NCBI GenBank assembly: GCA_003999685.1 | Contig: CP021228.1 | Coordinates: 434,001-498,000, forward strand | Origin: Taiwanofungus camphoratus | Lineage: Eukaryota > Basidiomycota > Agaricomycetes > Polyporales > Taiwanofungaceae | DNA: 64,000 nucleotides | Direction of reading: 5' to 3' | Shown here: positions 29,145 through 40,120 of the stretch, in pieces | Layout of the letters: the number at the start of each line of letters is the position of its first letter | How positions within the stretch are numbered: the stretch's first letter is position 1 | Notes under the pieces: model-generated | The model's database searches: none | What the model was told of the DNA's origin: nothing | The model's input: only the letters and a program-made list of their open reading frames with translations | Translations under genes and position numbers: made by a program

Positions 29145-31089
29145 TCATATCTCAAGCAAGTCTTGTGCAAATCGATCCAGCATGTGGATATGAAATCTGC
29201 TGCTAAATAAGCCCCTCCCAAACTCTCGCTCCCACGCCCTGCTCAAGCCCCCCTCCCACGCATATAACTCCACCCTCCACCCTTTCTTCAGTGCTGTCCT
29301 CACACATCCGAGAAATCCCTCCTCATTGTATTGACCCACGTTCCCATCGCCCGTCGCAAGCACGATCGTCGCTCCCGGTGAGACGGTATCCACATCCGCA
29401 ACCGCTTGGAGAATCTTGAGCTGCAGCAGCTCGTCGACGCCTTGTTCGCGGTACCGTACACGTGTAGAACCTCCTGGCCCCGGTTCTGACTCAGTCGAGG
29501 TGCCACCCCCGCCCAGTGAAGTCTTGTGCGAATGCCCTTGAGAGGGAGCGGGAACACCCTTGCGACTCTTGCCTTTGAGAGGGTGGGCATGAGAATGATG
29601 AGAATGGTCACTGTTGCTATTGCTGTTGTTGTTGCTGTTATGATTGTACTGCCGGTCCGCCCTGCCGCCAGTGTCGGGCACACGCGCATACACACGTACT
29701 TCGTAGCCAAGCTGTTCGGCCTCATCCATAGGCTGGTAAAGAGGGGAAGATGCCACAAGTACTCGGCGAGTGATAGGCCGGCCACGCTCGAGAATGAGAG
29801 CGAGCGCTGCATGCGATATATGTTTAATCCAATTGCGGGGGAAATCATGCGGATGGCATCTGAGATAAGTTAAGAATCCAATAAGGATGTTTGAACTGGA
29901 AGACAATTCAAATAAATACAGACGTGAAAACGGGCGAAGACGCACTGATCAATGAAAACATGGATTAAGGTGTCTTGTGACTGAGGTACAGGCCCACGAG
30001 TATCTATAAAACCGGAGGAAGTCAAAGTTGAAGACTCGTGGGTATCAAAACGGAGAATAGAATTTAAGGATGATGTGTCCTGAGGAAAGAAAAGGCGGAG
30101 TTTATGAGCAAGATTGCGTAGATGCAGTACTCGAGCATCGATGGGTATTGATACAGGTAAAAGGAGATTTGGAGTCGATTTACTATGATGAATGTGAGGA
30201 TTAGCTTTAATCACTGAAGATTTCTGCCTGCGTTTCTCTTTCTTGTTGTGTGGCGGAGTAGCGGGTGTCGATTTGAAATTTGGAGAAGAAGATAAGATGT
30301 CTTGTGATGATGAGGAGTCGTAAACATCGTCGTCGTAATTGACGACGGTTGACTTGACTTTGTCGCTGGCATTTGTAACCATCTCCGTATGCGTCTCTTC
30401 CTCCTGCTCTAGGATACGGACTCTGGATACCTCCTGCACTGACCTGTTTTTCTTGCGCCGTCGGGTTCGACGAGGCTGGATGGTATACTGCCAGACGCTG
30501 TCTGATGTCGTCACGGAGTCGATGCCTCTCATTTCCAGGTCGCGTTGAGCAACGAATTTGGCACGCTCGGCAGCAATAAAGCCCAAGGCCTCATCAAGAT
30601 ACCCAAGCGATGGCTGGTCCACCGTGTCAGCATCTCCAACACCTTCTACTTCCTGTGGATCTGTTCGTTTAAGGTCTGAAGCTGTGGAGTCGGTATCGGA
30701 TGTGGGGATTGAGCGGCCTCGGGAGACGCTATCTGGCGATGAATGAGACAAATATGAAGCAACGGGTCGACGAGACCACACAGTCGATCCGTCGATAACC
30801 TCTGAATCATAGTCCGACGGCGAGAAAGCTAGAGAAGATGTAGTGGTAGTACTCCGGACATTGGTGATATTGACAGGAGCTGTGCGCGGTTGAAAGGTAT
30901 TCAGGGCACGAAAGACCGTTGTAAAAGCACCAAGATCTGGTGCATCTGTGGTCGTCCGGTAATCAGAACACATGAAGCCTTGGTAACAGAAGACACACCG
31001 TCAGAAGTCACCCCACTGGCCACTGAGTAAGAAGAGAAAGGACTGAAGGGAGTTGGGGAAAATGTCGAGTCCGAAACAGATTGAGTCAT
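29145..31089 (-). CDS. NYN-domain protein (putative PIN-like RNase)
   Basis: Contains an NYN domain, a PIN-like nuclease fold found in MARF1/Limkain-type proteins. On the minus strand a long Ser-rich first part (DAPDLGAFTTVFRALNTF, then acidic and basic low-complexity stretches) leads to DTLIHVFID, whose Asp is the expected first metal ligand. A short intron at about 29927 follows, then SNILIGFLTYL, a second intron, HISHAALALILERGRP, VLVASSPLYQPMDEAEQLGY and VYARVP. An Asn/Ser/His-rich insert then interrupts the domain, which resumes with GVDELLQLKILQAV, IVLATGDGN and WRVELYAWEGGLSRAW. Stop at 29145-29147 after AQDLLEI. The start is uncertain: an upstream exon from 31089 (MTQSVSDSTFSPTP) probably belongs, but its junction near 30990 was not resolved; a start at 30973 is the alternative. 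RNA cleavage is inferred from the fold. Confidence 0.8.
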
Positions 31090-31689
31090 TATACAATATT
31101 CGATAAATTGAACAGGATAGAAAGTAAATGGTCTTAAGGGAACGTGTTGCAGTCGTGCATCTGTCCACCTTTAGGCGGCGGCAGTAAGTAGTGAAGTGAG
31201 GCTGGGAGACACCCAATAATGGCAGGTGTGCATATTTGTAACAGCCGGAAGTTGGTAAACTCACTGCACAATACCCCAGGGTACCAAGTTGGCTATCGTG
31301 GTTTGGAGTCAAATTGCACGAAAGACACATTTCGAGACCTTATATGTTCAGTTTTACAGCAGGCACTACCGCGATCAACCTAGGGCTTTGCGACTGGGAA
31401 TGGCAGCTTGTTGTTTTTATACATCATCAATACTGTGCCCCATTAGAACTTTTCCCAACAAGCTATCCTTCAGGACGATCCGTGACGATGCCTTCTCATT
31501 TCTTCCCTATACTGTGATAATACATAACATTATCTCTGTTGGCGCAATGTAAACAGATGATTCGCAATTGTCGCCATCATCTCCATCCGGTCGATCCCCG
31601 CGAGTCGCTACTCATGATCATGTGTGAGCTCCGTCGCTGTCAGGAGTCAGTACAGACTGAACCACCTCCGAGTAATAGTGCAAGCGAAA
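31090..31689. other. Divergent intergenic region (0.6 kb)
   Basis: Upstream of the NYN gene and of the broken F-box gene. Nothing beyond short uninformative ORFs was seen. Confidence 0.4.
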
Positions 31690-33060
31690 CAGGTACTATG
31701 GGTGGAATTTACTGACGAAGATGACAGGGGTACACCAATGAAAAAGCGCTCCCAGAATTACTGCAGGAGCGTAGCTCGTGGATGGCTTGGGATCTCCTTC
31801 ACGAAGGAATTCGTCATACTTCTTTCGCTGAAGTAAACAAGAAAATGGTTGTATACGCTTTCACAACAGGCAATGCGAACGACGTGTGTATTCTAACGCA
31901 ACTCGTAGAGGACCTCTGTTTATAATACTGGCACTCCTACGGGCTGTTTGATTGAGGCTCTTCGTTCACTCCACAATCTTCGCTCTTTCATCTGGCACGG
32001 TCATTGTCCCAAGTTATCAGCAGATGTTATCGAAGCTCTCGCAAGCTCGTGTCCTAATCTGCGACATCTAGGCCTTGAATGGGTCTTGTTTTAGTGGTGG
32101 TTGTACTTCCCCTTTTTATAAAGACATCCTCGTGGTGATAGGCTACCTTTGCAGCGTAAACTCGGTTTACATCGACTGCGAAACCTCAGATCCATTTACT
32201 TTATACGTGACTTGGAACATCTTTCCTCTAGGCGATGCTATTAGTGAAGAGAATGACCGAAATGATTTCCTTGCAGTACTAGAAACAAACACAGCTACTC
32301 TACAAGGCTTAACCCGATCTGAGGTAGCTCCGAATGCACCCTTCGTGACTTGACGCATTTAGAACTCTTAGAGGCGAAACAACTGGAGAACCTCGACCTA
32401 CTCCTCCGCCATAGCGGATGATTGGAGTCTTTGACTATGCAGTCATACCAGGGCTGCGCAGCTGGACTGTACCGTGCTTTGACCCAAAGTCCTTCCGCTC
32501 TGCCTTACTTGACGTCCCTGAAAGTGATTGTTGATGATATACCAAAGTTGCCATCCTTGCGAATTTCTTACGATGGAAGAAGCTCAGACGTTCAGATCTC
32601 GTTGAGCAAATTTTATGGGAAAATATGTCTCCCTTTACTTTCCGTCATTCGGGAGCTAAATTGTCTGAAGGTACTTGGTCCTAGTACCGGCAGCATTGGT
32701 GTGGGGAACATCGATTTCTTCGAACAGCACTTCTCATCAGGCCTTACTGCACTGCGTTCAAGCACCACCGTGTTTGATCCAACAGAAGAGTTCGACGACC
32801 AAGTGGAACAATTTGGTGAGGTCTTAGCTCCATAAAATGCTCATTGACTCTTACATCTGGATAGACAGTTGATGAGATACCCAACTAGGCTTTTGCATAC
32901 TTTGCTGAAGGTTTGCCGAACGTGGTCAGTGTAGTCGAATTGGACCTCCAAGCGGTCGCACACAAGTTGTTCGATAGATCAGTCGAAGACTTCGGTTGCG
33001 AGGATTGGCTTTTGAGACATCACTGCCTGGCACAGCTCTGGTCTACATATCAATTCATCG
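31690..33060 (+). pseudogene. Decayed F-box/leucine-rich-repeat-like gene
   Basis: Pieces in shifting frames read like the common Agaricomycete F-box/LRR proteins: SSWMAWDLLHEGIRHTSF and AEVNKKMVVYAFTTGN, then after a stop EALRSLHNLRSFIWHG and VIEALASSCPNLRHLGLEW, then LTHLELLEAKQLENLDLLL, and then LESLTMQSYQGCAAGLYRAL with LPYLTSLKVIVDDIPKLP. A last piece near 32900 reads GLPNVVSVVELDLQAVAHKL. In-frame stops occur near 31920, 32092 and 32418, and the frame changes several times without good splice sites, so the gene appears dead. An F-box near the start is not clearly visible. Such proteins are usually substrate adaptors of SCF ubiquitin ligases. Confidence 0.6.
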
Positions 33061-33543
33061 CAGATATATACGAAAACCAACGGTAGTCTCGATGCGTCGC
33101 AGATTTCTCCACTGTACGGCTTGTAACTCGTTCGTTAACGTACTGTAGCGGCAATAACAGATAACCGGAGCTGGTTCGCTGATGTGACGTTTTGAGTTTT
33201 GAAGGTCCGAAGATGTACCTCGTAAAGGGACAGACACATAACGAATGTATAAATGCGATGCAGGTGCTAGTCTACTGAATAAATAATATCGATGCCAAGG
33301 TGCGAGAGTACTATGCTATGCAACAAACGAATCATGATGCAACGTTTGGAGGGTTATGTCATGCCAAGTGCGTATCTACAAAGCTAAAGAGCATTACTTT
33401 CATCATCATCAAAAGTCTACCAGTTCTATCGGACGTCTACAACATTACCACCTCTCACAACAGCGTGTCGGCCCGTATACATGCAACAGAGTAGCAAGCT
33501 ACACTCGGAGCAGGACCTTTTATACATACAGAGAAGCGGGGCG
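33061..33543. other. Intergenic, nothing seen (0.5 kb)
   Basis: Convergent gap between the broken F-box gene and the bestrophin-type gene. Short ORFs only. Confidence 0.45.
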
Positions 33544-36322
33544 TCAAACGACGGCCAACGCAGCTTGCATGCGCACTAGTCCACGTTGCATCCACTCTTC
33601 TGGAGTGACGCGCTCGTCGCCCGGAGAGCTGAGAATCTGGTCGTTGTATGAAGAAAATGCCCAGATTGAGGGGTCGGGCACAGGCAGCGCTGTCAGCGCG
33701 CGGAGCTCGTTTCGGATGATATTGTGCGTGAAATGGTCCATGTTCTGGGGTGACGTCAGCAAAGTTTACCTCGGATAACCGCGGCGGCAGGCACATACCA
33801 AATCGTTCTTGTCATAACCTTTATTGTATCAGATTAAAGAAGAGTAAGCATATTGACTCTCGGCCGACAATGGGGAAGTACCAACCAAACGGATCTAGAG
33901 AAGACAGATTCAAAATGATCAGATCGTGTTAGAGAATATTGATACGAGCGATGTGCGTACTCTCAATTTCCTCGCCGGCGACCAAGAACCCGAAGAAGAT
34001 GAAGCTCTGCAGCATGGCACGGTATTCATCAGAACTATACCAGGAACGTATAACAGGAAATACTCACCAAGAGACTCGTGGCGGGGATAGTGAGCCACTT
34101 GAGATACAACCAAATTTGGAAGGGCTGATCTCCGAGGTTAGCCCACATGTTCATACCAGACAAGGTAAGACATTGTCCCCACCAGCAACAAATTGTATAG
34201 GACTGTCACTGTCCACAAGTGAACGCGATATCTAGCATGCAGATGCGATTAGGAATTGGTAAGCATAGATGCAGGACCACCTACGAGAAGGGAATGGGGG
34301 TTGTCAGAATTCGTTCGAGCCCTGTAAGCGCGTCCACAAGCTGACCGAGGGAGTTAAGCAAGTTGGCTGGAAGCATGATAAGCATAAATCACTTTGACAA
34401 AATGTGAGCACGCACTGGCTGTCGGGGGATCAAGCAGCTTGCGTTGTTGCAGAGCGGCCACGTAAGAACTCTGAGGGTACGGTCAAGACATTACGTGTGG
34501 TGAAAGGCAGAGAAGATACAAACAAGGTAGAACGAGATCTCGAGCGGCAAGTTGTGAGTGATGGTCTTGCTTCTCAGCCTAGCACGCATACGAGCTGCAG
34601 TCTTGCCCTGCAATAAATGAGAACTATTTCGTTAGCCTCAGCTAACCAGTAAGTGTGCAGACACGAACCTTGACGTCCTTGCCCCGCTTCGTGAGCAAGT
34701 GGACCAGTAAAGAAAACGGGAACAAGTCAAAGAAGTGATACTTCGGCGGATTGCGCGCAGGGAGGAGGAAGCTCTCGTCCACGATGACCGTTGTCGAGTT
34801 CTTCTCGCCCCTTTCGCTCTTCCCATCAGACGGCCTCGGGAGGCCATTCGCGAATGTGGCCTTTCGCGGCGACGTCACTGGCAGTGGCAGCTGGCTCGTC
34901 CGCGCGTAGATGCCTGTTGCGGCCGAGGCAGGGTCGTTCTGCGAGGGAGACGTGGGGCTACGCAGCGACGTGACGTCCGACAGCCGCCCGTTCTCGCTGT
35001 CCTGCGTCACCGGCGACGACATCTCAGACAGGTCGATCGCTGATGGTATCCCCGGTGGCAGCGCATACGATGGCAGGAACTTGACGAGGTGGTACAGGTC
35101 GACGTAGTAGACGCCCTCCTCCCCGCGCAGATAGTGCTTCACCGCGACCGCGAACGCCTCGACGAGGTTGATCACCGTCTTCTTCTCGATCAGCGTCCGC
35201 TGCTTGCGCTGCTCAGCCGTGGACTTGTCGTCGCCTGCCGCCGGGTTTGCCTCTGTATTTCGAGCAATGAGCTGCAGCGAGTGTGCGCGGAGACAGGCTT
35301 CTCACCTGGCACGTGAAACCAGATCGTGCGAGCAAAGTTCCGGCTGGCGAGAACGATCTGGGACCATAGCCGCCTTCCCTCGTTATACCGCTCAAAGCTG
35401 GACGTGGTTCTGTATGACACCACAAAACCCAGCACTGTACCGATGCTGTGGGTAATAATGAGTATCACGTTTATGATCACTCGACAAAGTACGGTTCCAA
35501 GTGCGGGAAACGGAAAAGGTCTAGAAATTCTCATGGCGACGGTGAGGATCATCTTCTAAATGACGTGAAAATCTCATCTATGGAAGCAGTTCATCGAGTC
35601 TAGCATTCCCTGCCCGGCGGCGCGTGTTGTCAGCCCAAGCGTGGATGCATGGAGAGTCCAACACATGACCCCTCCATGATCCAAACTAGCGCAGGACAGT
35701 CTACACGATGATCTGGACTTCATATTATACATAGAATCGGGCTTGGTCGAGTCCGAGCGAAACGCTCGCGGCCGGAAACAGGACTGTCTGAATACACAGC
35801 ATCCTCCGCCTGCTCAGCCTCGCTGGCATACGCCAAGCTTTCCGTGATGAGTTTCACCACGCCAGCGATGCCTGGGAGTCTACCCACAATATTACTGGCG
35901 AGCCAATTGTGCTACTCTCATCACAGTTCGTGTGCTTCATTTCCATCTTCAATGGATCCCGCAGTACAGAAGCACCAGACGTGACGAAGTTCATTAATCT
36001 CCGAACGTTCATTTTGTGAATCCAGAGTCATCCACGTCAGACAAGGTACCAATACAGAACGCACGCTAGAACTGTGCAGGGCACACGACTAAATCACGGC
36101 AGACGGAATGATCACTCACACAGTCAGAAGAGTACTCTGAATGCCGAGATTGTGCACCGTGTGGCTGATAACACAGATGGCTGTCGCCCAAGCAGAAAAG
36201 AAGACGAGTAAAGGCCAGCATCTGATGAGTGCGGTCGCCGATATCGCGTTTAATAGCTGAGAGAAGAACCCGCCACGAGCCTGCGAGAAGGGGTCGACAG
36301 CATGCATGAAAGACGAGTCCAT
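33544..36322 (-). CDS. Bestrophin/UPF0187-family anion channel-like membrane protein
   Basis: Fungal member of the bestrophin (UPF0187, RFP-TM) family, expected to be a multi-pass anion channel. Start ATG at 36322 (MDSSFMHAVDPFSQARGGFF), then a first membrane segment CWPLLVFFSAWATAICVIS and GIQSTLLTV. A long intron of 674 nt (35446-36119) joins in phase to IGTVLGFVVSYRTTSSFERY and NEGRRLWSQIVLASRNFAR, the hallmark block of the family. Further exons carry TVINLVEAFAVAVKHYLRGE and a long Ser/Pro-rich loop (SPVTQDSENGRLSDVTSLRS), then PKYHFFDLFPFSLLVHLLTK, several small exons between 33900 and 34620, and a last exon with MDHFTHNIIRNELRALTA. Stop at 33544-33546. The subcellular membrane is not evident from sequence. 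Confidence 0.85.
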
Positions 36323-36981
36323 CTTCAGCCCTCAGAGAAAGGGTCACAGACAGAAGTGAAGGAGAGAAAAGAGTGTAGCAACGGTAAGCACACGGTGAAT
36401 ACTGTACCTTGCCCCGCATCACCTGGAACTAATTCGATCATGGTTACTGAACATTTACAGGCGAATGGTCTAGATCAAGCATTGATTTTTCTGACCGCCC
36501 TTTGGACTCTGGTTTCTCTAATCGACATAATTTTCATTTATGTAGCCAAAAGTAAGTAGCGCACATATCGTGCGTGTAGGAATCCATTGTAAGTCGGTAA
36601 TACCGACCCACTGCATAACCTACGGTTGGCAAACCGGCTCGCCGCTGGCGCCAGCTTTGTAGTTATGCCAAGTTGCTGACTAATTTGCCAAGAGTAGCAG
36701 ACGTTGAGTTGATTGGTTCAACGAGCAGGTACTAAAGCAGCATTTGTGAGTGTGATCACGACAGTAATAGACGTACAACTTGCAAGTCTGAGCCTCCAAG
36801 GGAGTTCAAGTTGTAGTTACAAAAAGAGTGTACTTACTAGCAGGCTTTTTTTTATTACAAGACTAATTAATTACTAGTGTAAGTACGTGTAAATACTTAC
36901 TCTGGAGAAAGCCGAAATCATCTCTGCGTCAAATACAATCTTGGTAGTCGAGTCAGATCTTTGTGACTGCGATAAAAGTGG
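36323..36981. promoter_or_regulatory. Divergent promoter region, bestrophin-type gene and GlyRS
   Basis: 659 bp between two genes transcribed away from each other. Near GlyRS there is a run of eight T (about 36846-36853), which often excludes nucleosomes in fungal promoters, and inverted words: GTAAGTA (36879-36885) faces TACTTAC (36894-36900), with a further TACTTACT at 36831-36838. Around 36590-36605 the palindrome TCGGTAATACCGA occurs. Which elements act is unknown. Confidence 0.4.
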
Positions 36982-39900
36982 ATGCGCCTTCGTTCTATAC
37001 AGCCCAAACTTTTTCGGCCTTGGACATATATTTCTCTGCATATACGGCACAAACATCTGGACATGGCCAACATCGCTGTAAATAAGACGGCACATCCATT
37101 TGACAAAGCGCGGTTGGAGGCGTTGCTCAATCGTCGATTCTTTTACGCCCCTGCTTTCGAGATTTATGGAGGTGAGTTGTGCAACCCTCGAGTGCGGTCG
37201 ATCAAACTAGGGTGCAGGAAAGGGACATGTTGGAGCAGAGAATTGTCATTGGGAAGACATCTAGAGTCTAAAGGATAGCTTCTCATCACACACAGCCAAG
37301 TTCTCCTTCCATACGGTTTCCGCCTCGTTTTCCCTTCGTTAGGATCTGATGGATGATGAACGGGGATGCAACAAATCTTTTGTAACATCAGTGAACTGGC
37401 TGTTTCGCTCAAGGATCAGAGTGTATTCTGCAACTGATAACATTTAGTCAAAGTGAACTATTCAGCCCGGTCAAGTTGCAATGCAATATATGATCTTTTT
37501 CGTTACGCTGCCCCTGTGCATACGAAGCTTGCACTCGTCGCCTTTGTGTCGTCGTGTGTCCTTTTGCCATCGCGACTGCTGATATTGTGCATCACACCGC
37601 GTTGTATACAGTTGATCTAGAGCACCCTTCATTCTGTGTCTTTTCCTTTTAACCTTCTATACACTGATTCCCACATTTTTGAAGGTGTTGCTGGGCTGTA
37701 CGATTATGGCCCGCCAGGTTCCTCATTGCAAAGTAACATCATCGCGGAATGGCGGAAACATTTCATAGTCGAAGAGCACATGCTCGAATTGGACACAACT
37801 GTCATGACTCCTGCGCCAGTCTTCGAGACATCTGGCCATGTGGCCCGGTTTGCCGATTGGATGGTCAAAGACCTCAAGACTGGTGAGGTACTTCGTGCAG
37901 ACCACCTGGTCAAGAACGTCCTCAATGCCCGGCTATCTGGTGACAAAGAGGCACGGGGGTTGGCAGCGCAACCGCGAGAGGAGGAGGACAAAGCAAGAAA
38001 GAAAAATAGGAAGGAGAAGACGAAGAACGCACCGGTCCAATTGCCAGATGAAGTTGTGGCGGAATATGAGAATACATTGGCACAAGTAGGTGCAATCGAC
38101 TCTATATCCGTCTCGCTTTGCTCATATTCTCCCACAGCTTGACAACTATTCCGGTCCTGAGCTCGGAGAGCTGTGCCGGAAACACAAGATCACAAATCCG
38201 GATACTGACAATGAGGTCTCAGAACCTCAGCAATTCAATCTGATGTTTGCGAGCAGCATCGGGCCTACGGGCCAGCATCCAGGGTGAGCTATATCTCCGG
38301 TGAGCTTGATGTCAACTGTACATTTTTATCTGCAGCTATCTCCGTCCCGAAACGGCGCAAGGCCATTTCCTCAATTTCTCGCGGTTGCTTGAATTCAACA
38401 ACGGCCGCGTGCCATTCGCCTCTGCGCAAATTGGCCGCTCATTCCGCAATGAGATCTCGCCACGCGCCGGGCTTTTGCGCGTGCGCGAATTCACCATGGC
38501 GGAGATCGAGCACTTTGTGGACCCAAATGACAAGCGCCACGAGCGGTTCAGGGAGGTGCGGGGCGTGGTTCTGGACCTGCTCGACAGGTACGTGCAGTCA
38601 TCCGGCAGCACTAAGGTGACCAAAATGAGTGTTGGTGAAGCCGTGGACAAGGGCATCATCGCGAATGAGACCCTTGGGTACTTCCTCGCCAGAATCTATC
38701 TCTTCCTCATCAAGATCGGGATCGATCCTGCGCGATTGCGCTTCCGGCAGCACATGGGAAATGAGATGGCGCACTACGCGACGGATTGCTGGGATGCGGA
38801 GATTGAGAACTCGACGGGCTGGACAGAGTGTGTGGGCTGTGCGGACCGTGCTGCCTACGACTTGTCAGTCCACTCCGCGAAGACAGGACACCCGCTCGTT
38901 GTGCGACAAGCATTGAAAGAGCCGATTGTGACGGAGAAGGAGGTTGCTGAATTCAACAAGAAGACGCTCGGGAAGACGTTTGGCAAGGATTCGGCGGTGA
39001 TCCAGAGCACCGTTGGAGACATGGATGAAGTCATGCTGTTGAAGCTCAAGGGTGAGCTCGCGCAGGGGTAAGGCACTCTAGCCAAGGTATTCCTGAATAC
39101 ATTGCTCACACGAGAAGTGCTGCAGGTCGGCTACCATCATGTCTTCTGACGGCAGGCAATTCAAACTGACTCCTGATCTTCTAACCATTGAGCGGAAGAC
39201 GTTCAAACAATCAAGTAGGTCGTCTATCTACGCGTGGGTTGTCATCTGACCCTCTGTTATTCAGTCCGAGAGTTCACGCCCAACGTCATTGAACCTTCCT
39301 TTGGTCTCGGTCGCATTCTGTACACATTGCTTGAACATAGTTTCTGGAGCCGAGAACAAGATGTTGAGCGCGGTGTGAGCACTTTCGCACGTTCTCACGA
39401 GCTCATGCGTCACTGACATTCCAATATCTCCGGTCTTAATCTCCTCTTCAGGTCTTGTCCCTTCCCGCTGTCGTGGCACCTACCAAAGTTCTGATCGTTC
39501 CCTTGAGTGCGAAAGAAGAGTTCGATCCACTCGTTCAGGAAGTCTGTGAGTGGTATGCCGGGTCACCTGGACATGGCTATGCACGAGAATGTCTTGGTCT
39601 GACATGCTGTCATACTCATGTTCACAGCTATGAAATTGCGCAAGGCTGGGGTGTTCTCTCGTGTGGACGACTCAAATACATCGATCGGAAAGCGCTATGC
39701 GCGGAACGATGAGCTGGGGACACCCTTCGGCCTGACACTCGACTTTGCCTGTACGTGGTCTCCACATGTATTTCTGGCCGGTCTGTTGACTGTATCTTGA
39801 CCCCATCTCATCACGCATTCGGTTAGCTGTGCAAAATCGCACCATGACGTTACGGTAAGTCGGATGTTCATTATAGTGGCTACGTCAGGTTCTCTTCTCG

Positions 39901-40120
39901 TTGTGTACGGCATCGGGCAACTAGTGTGGTATGTCCCGATTTGCGAACGCTTACTGACCACATCGCCTGACTGGACAGGGAACGTGACACGACCGGCCAA
40001 CTTATTGGACCTATAGACGAGGTGATCGCGACCGTCACGGAGCTGGTTCAAGGCAGCATCGAGTGGGCAGAGGCTTGCCGGAGATTACCAGCATACGACG
40101 GTGTGCAGGCAGTAGACTGA
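36982..40120 (+). CDS. GRS1: Glycine--tRNA ligase (cytosolic and probably mitochondrial)
   Basis: Class II glycyl-tRNA synthetase, eukaryotic type, charging tRNA-Gly. The first exon codes [21 protein letters not shown] 513-nt intron (37172-37684) joins in phase to [20 protein letters not shown], the motif-1 region, then [20 protein letters not shown] and a Lys-rich insert (about 37980-38030). Next come [29 protein letters not shown]-type sequence across an intron at about 38284-38336, [20 protein letters not shown] (motif 2), and the insertion domain with [32 protein letters not shown] (motif 3) and the anticodon-binding domain with [25 protein letters not shown] and [13 protein letters not shown] follow; stop TGA at 40118-40120. 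Two in-frame starts exist: 36982 adds 27 residues that are basic and almost free of acids, like a mitochondrial presequence; 37063 ([15 protein letters not shown]) would give the cytosolic form. Confidence 0.93.
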
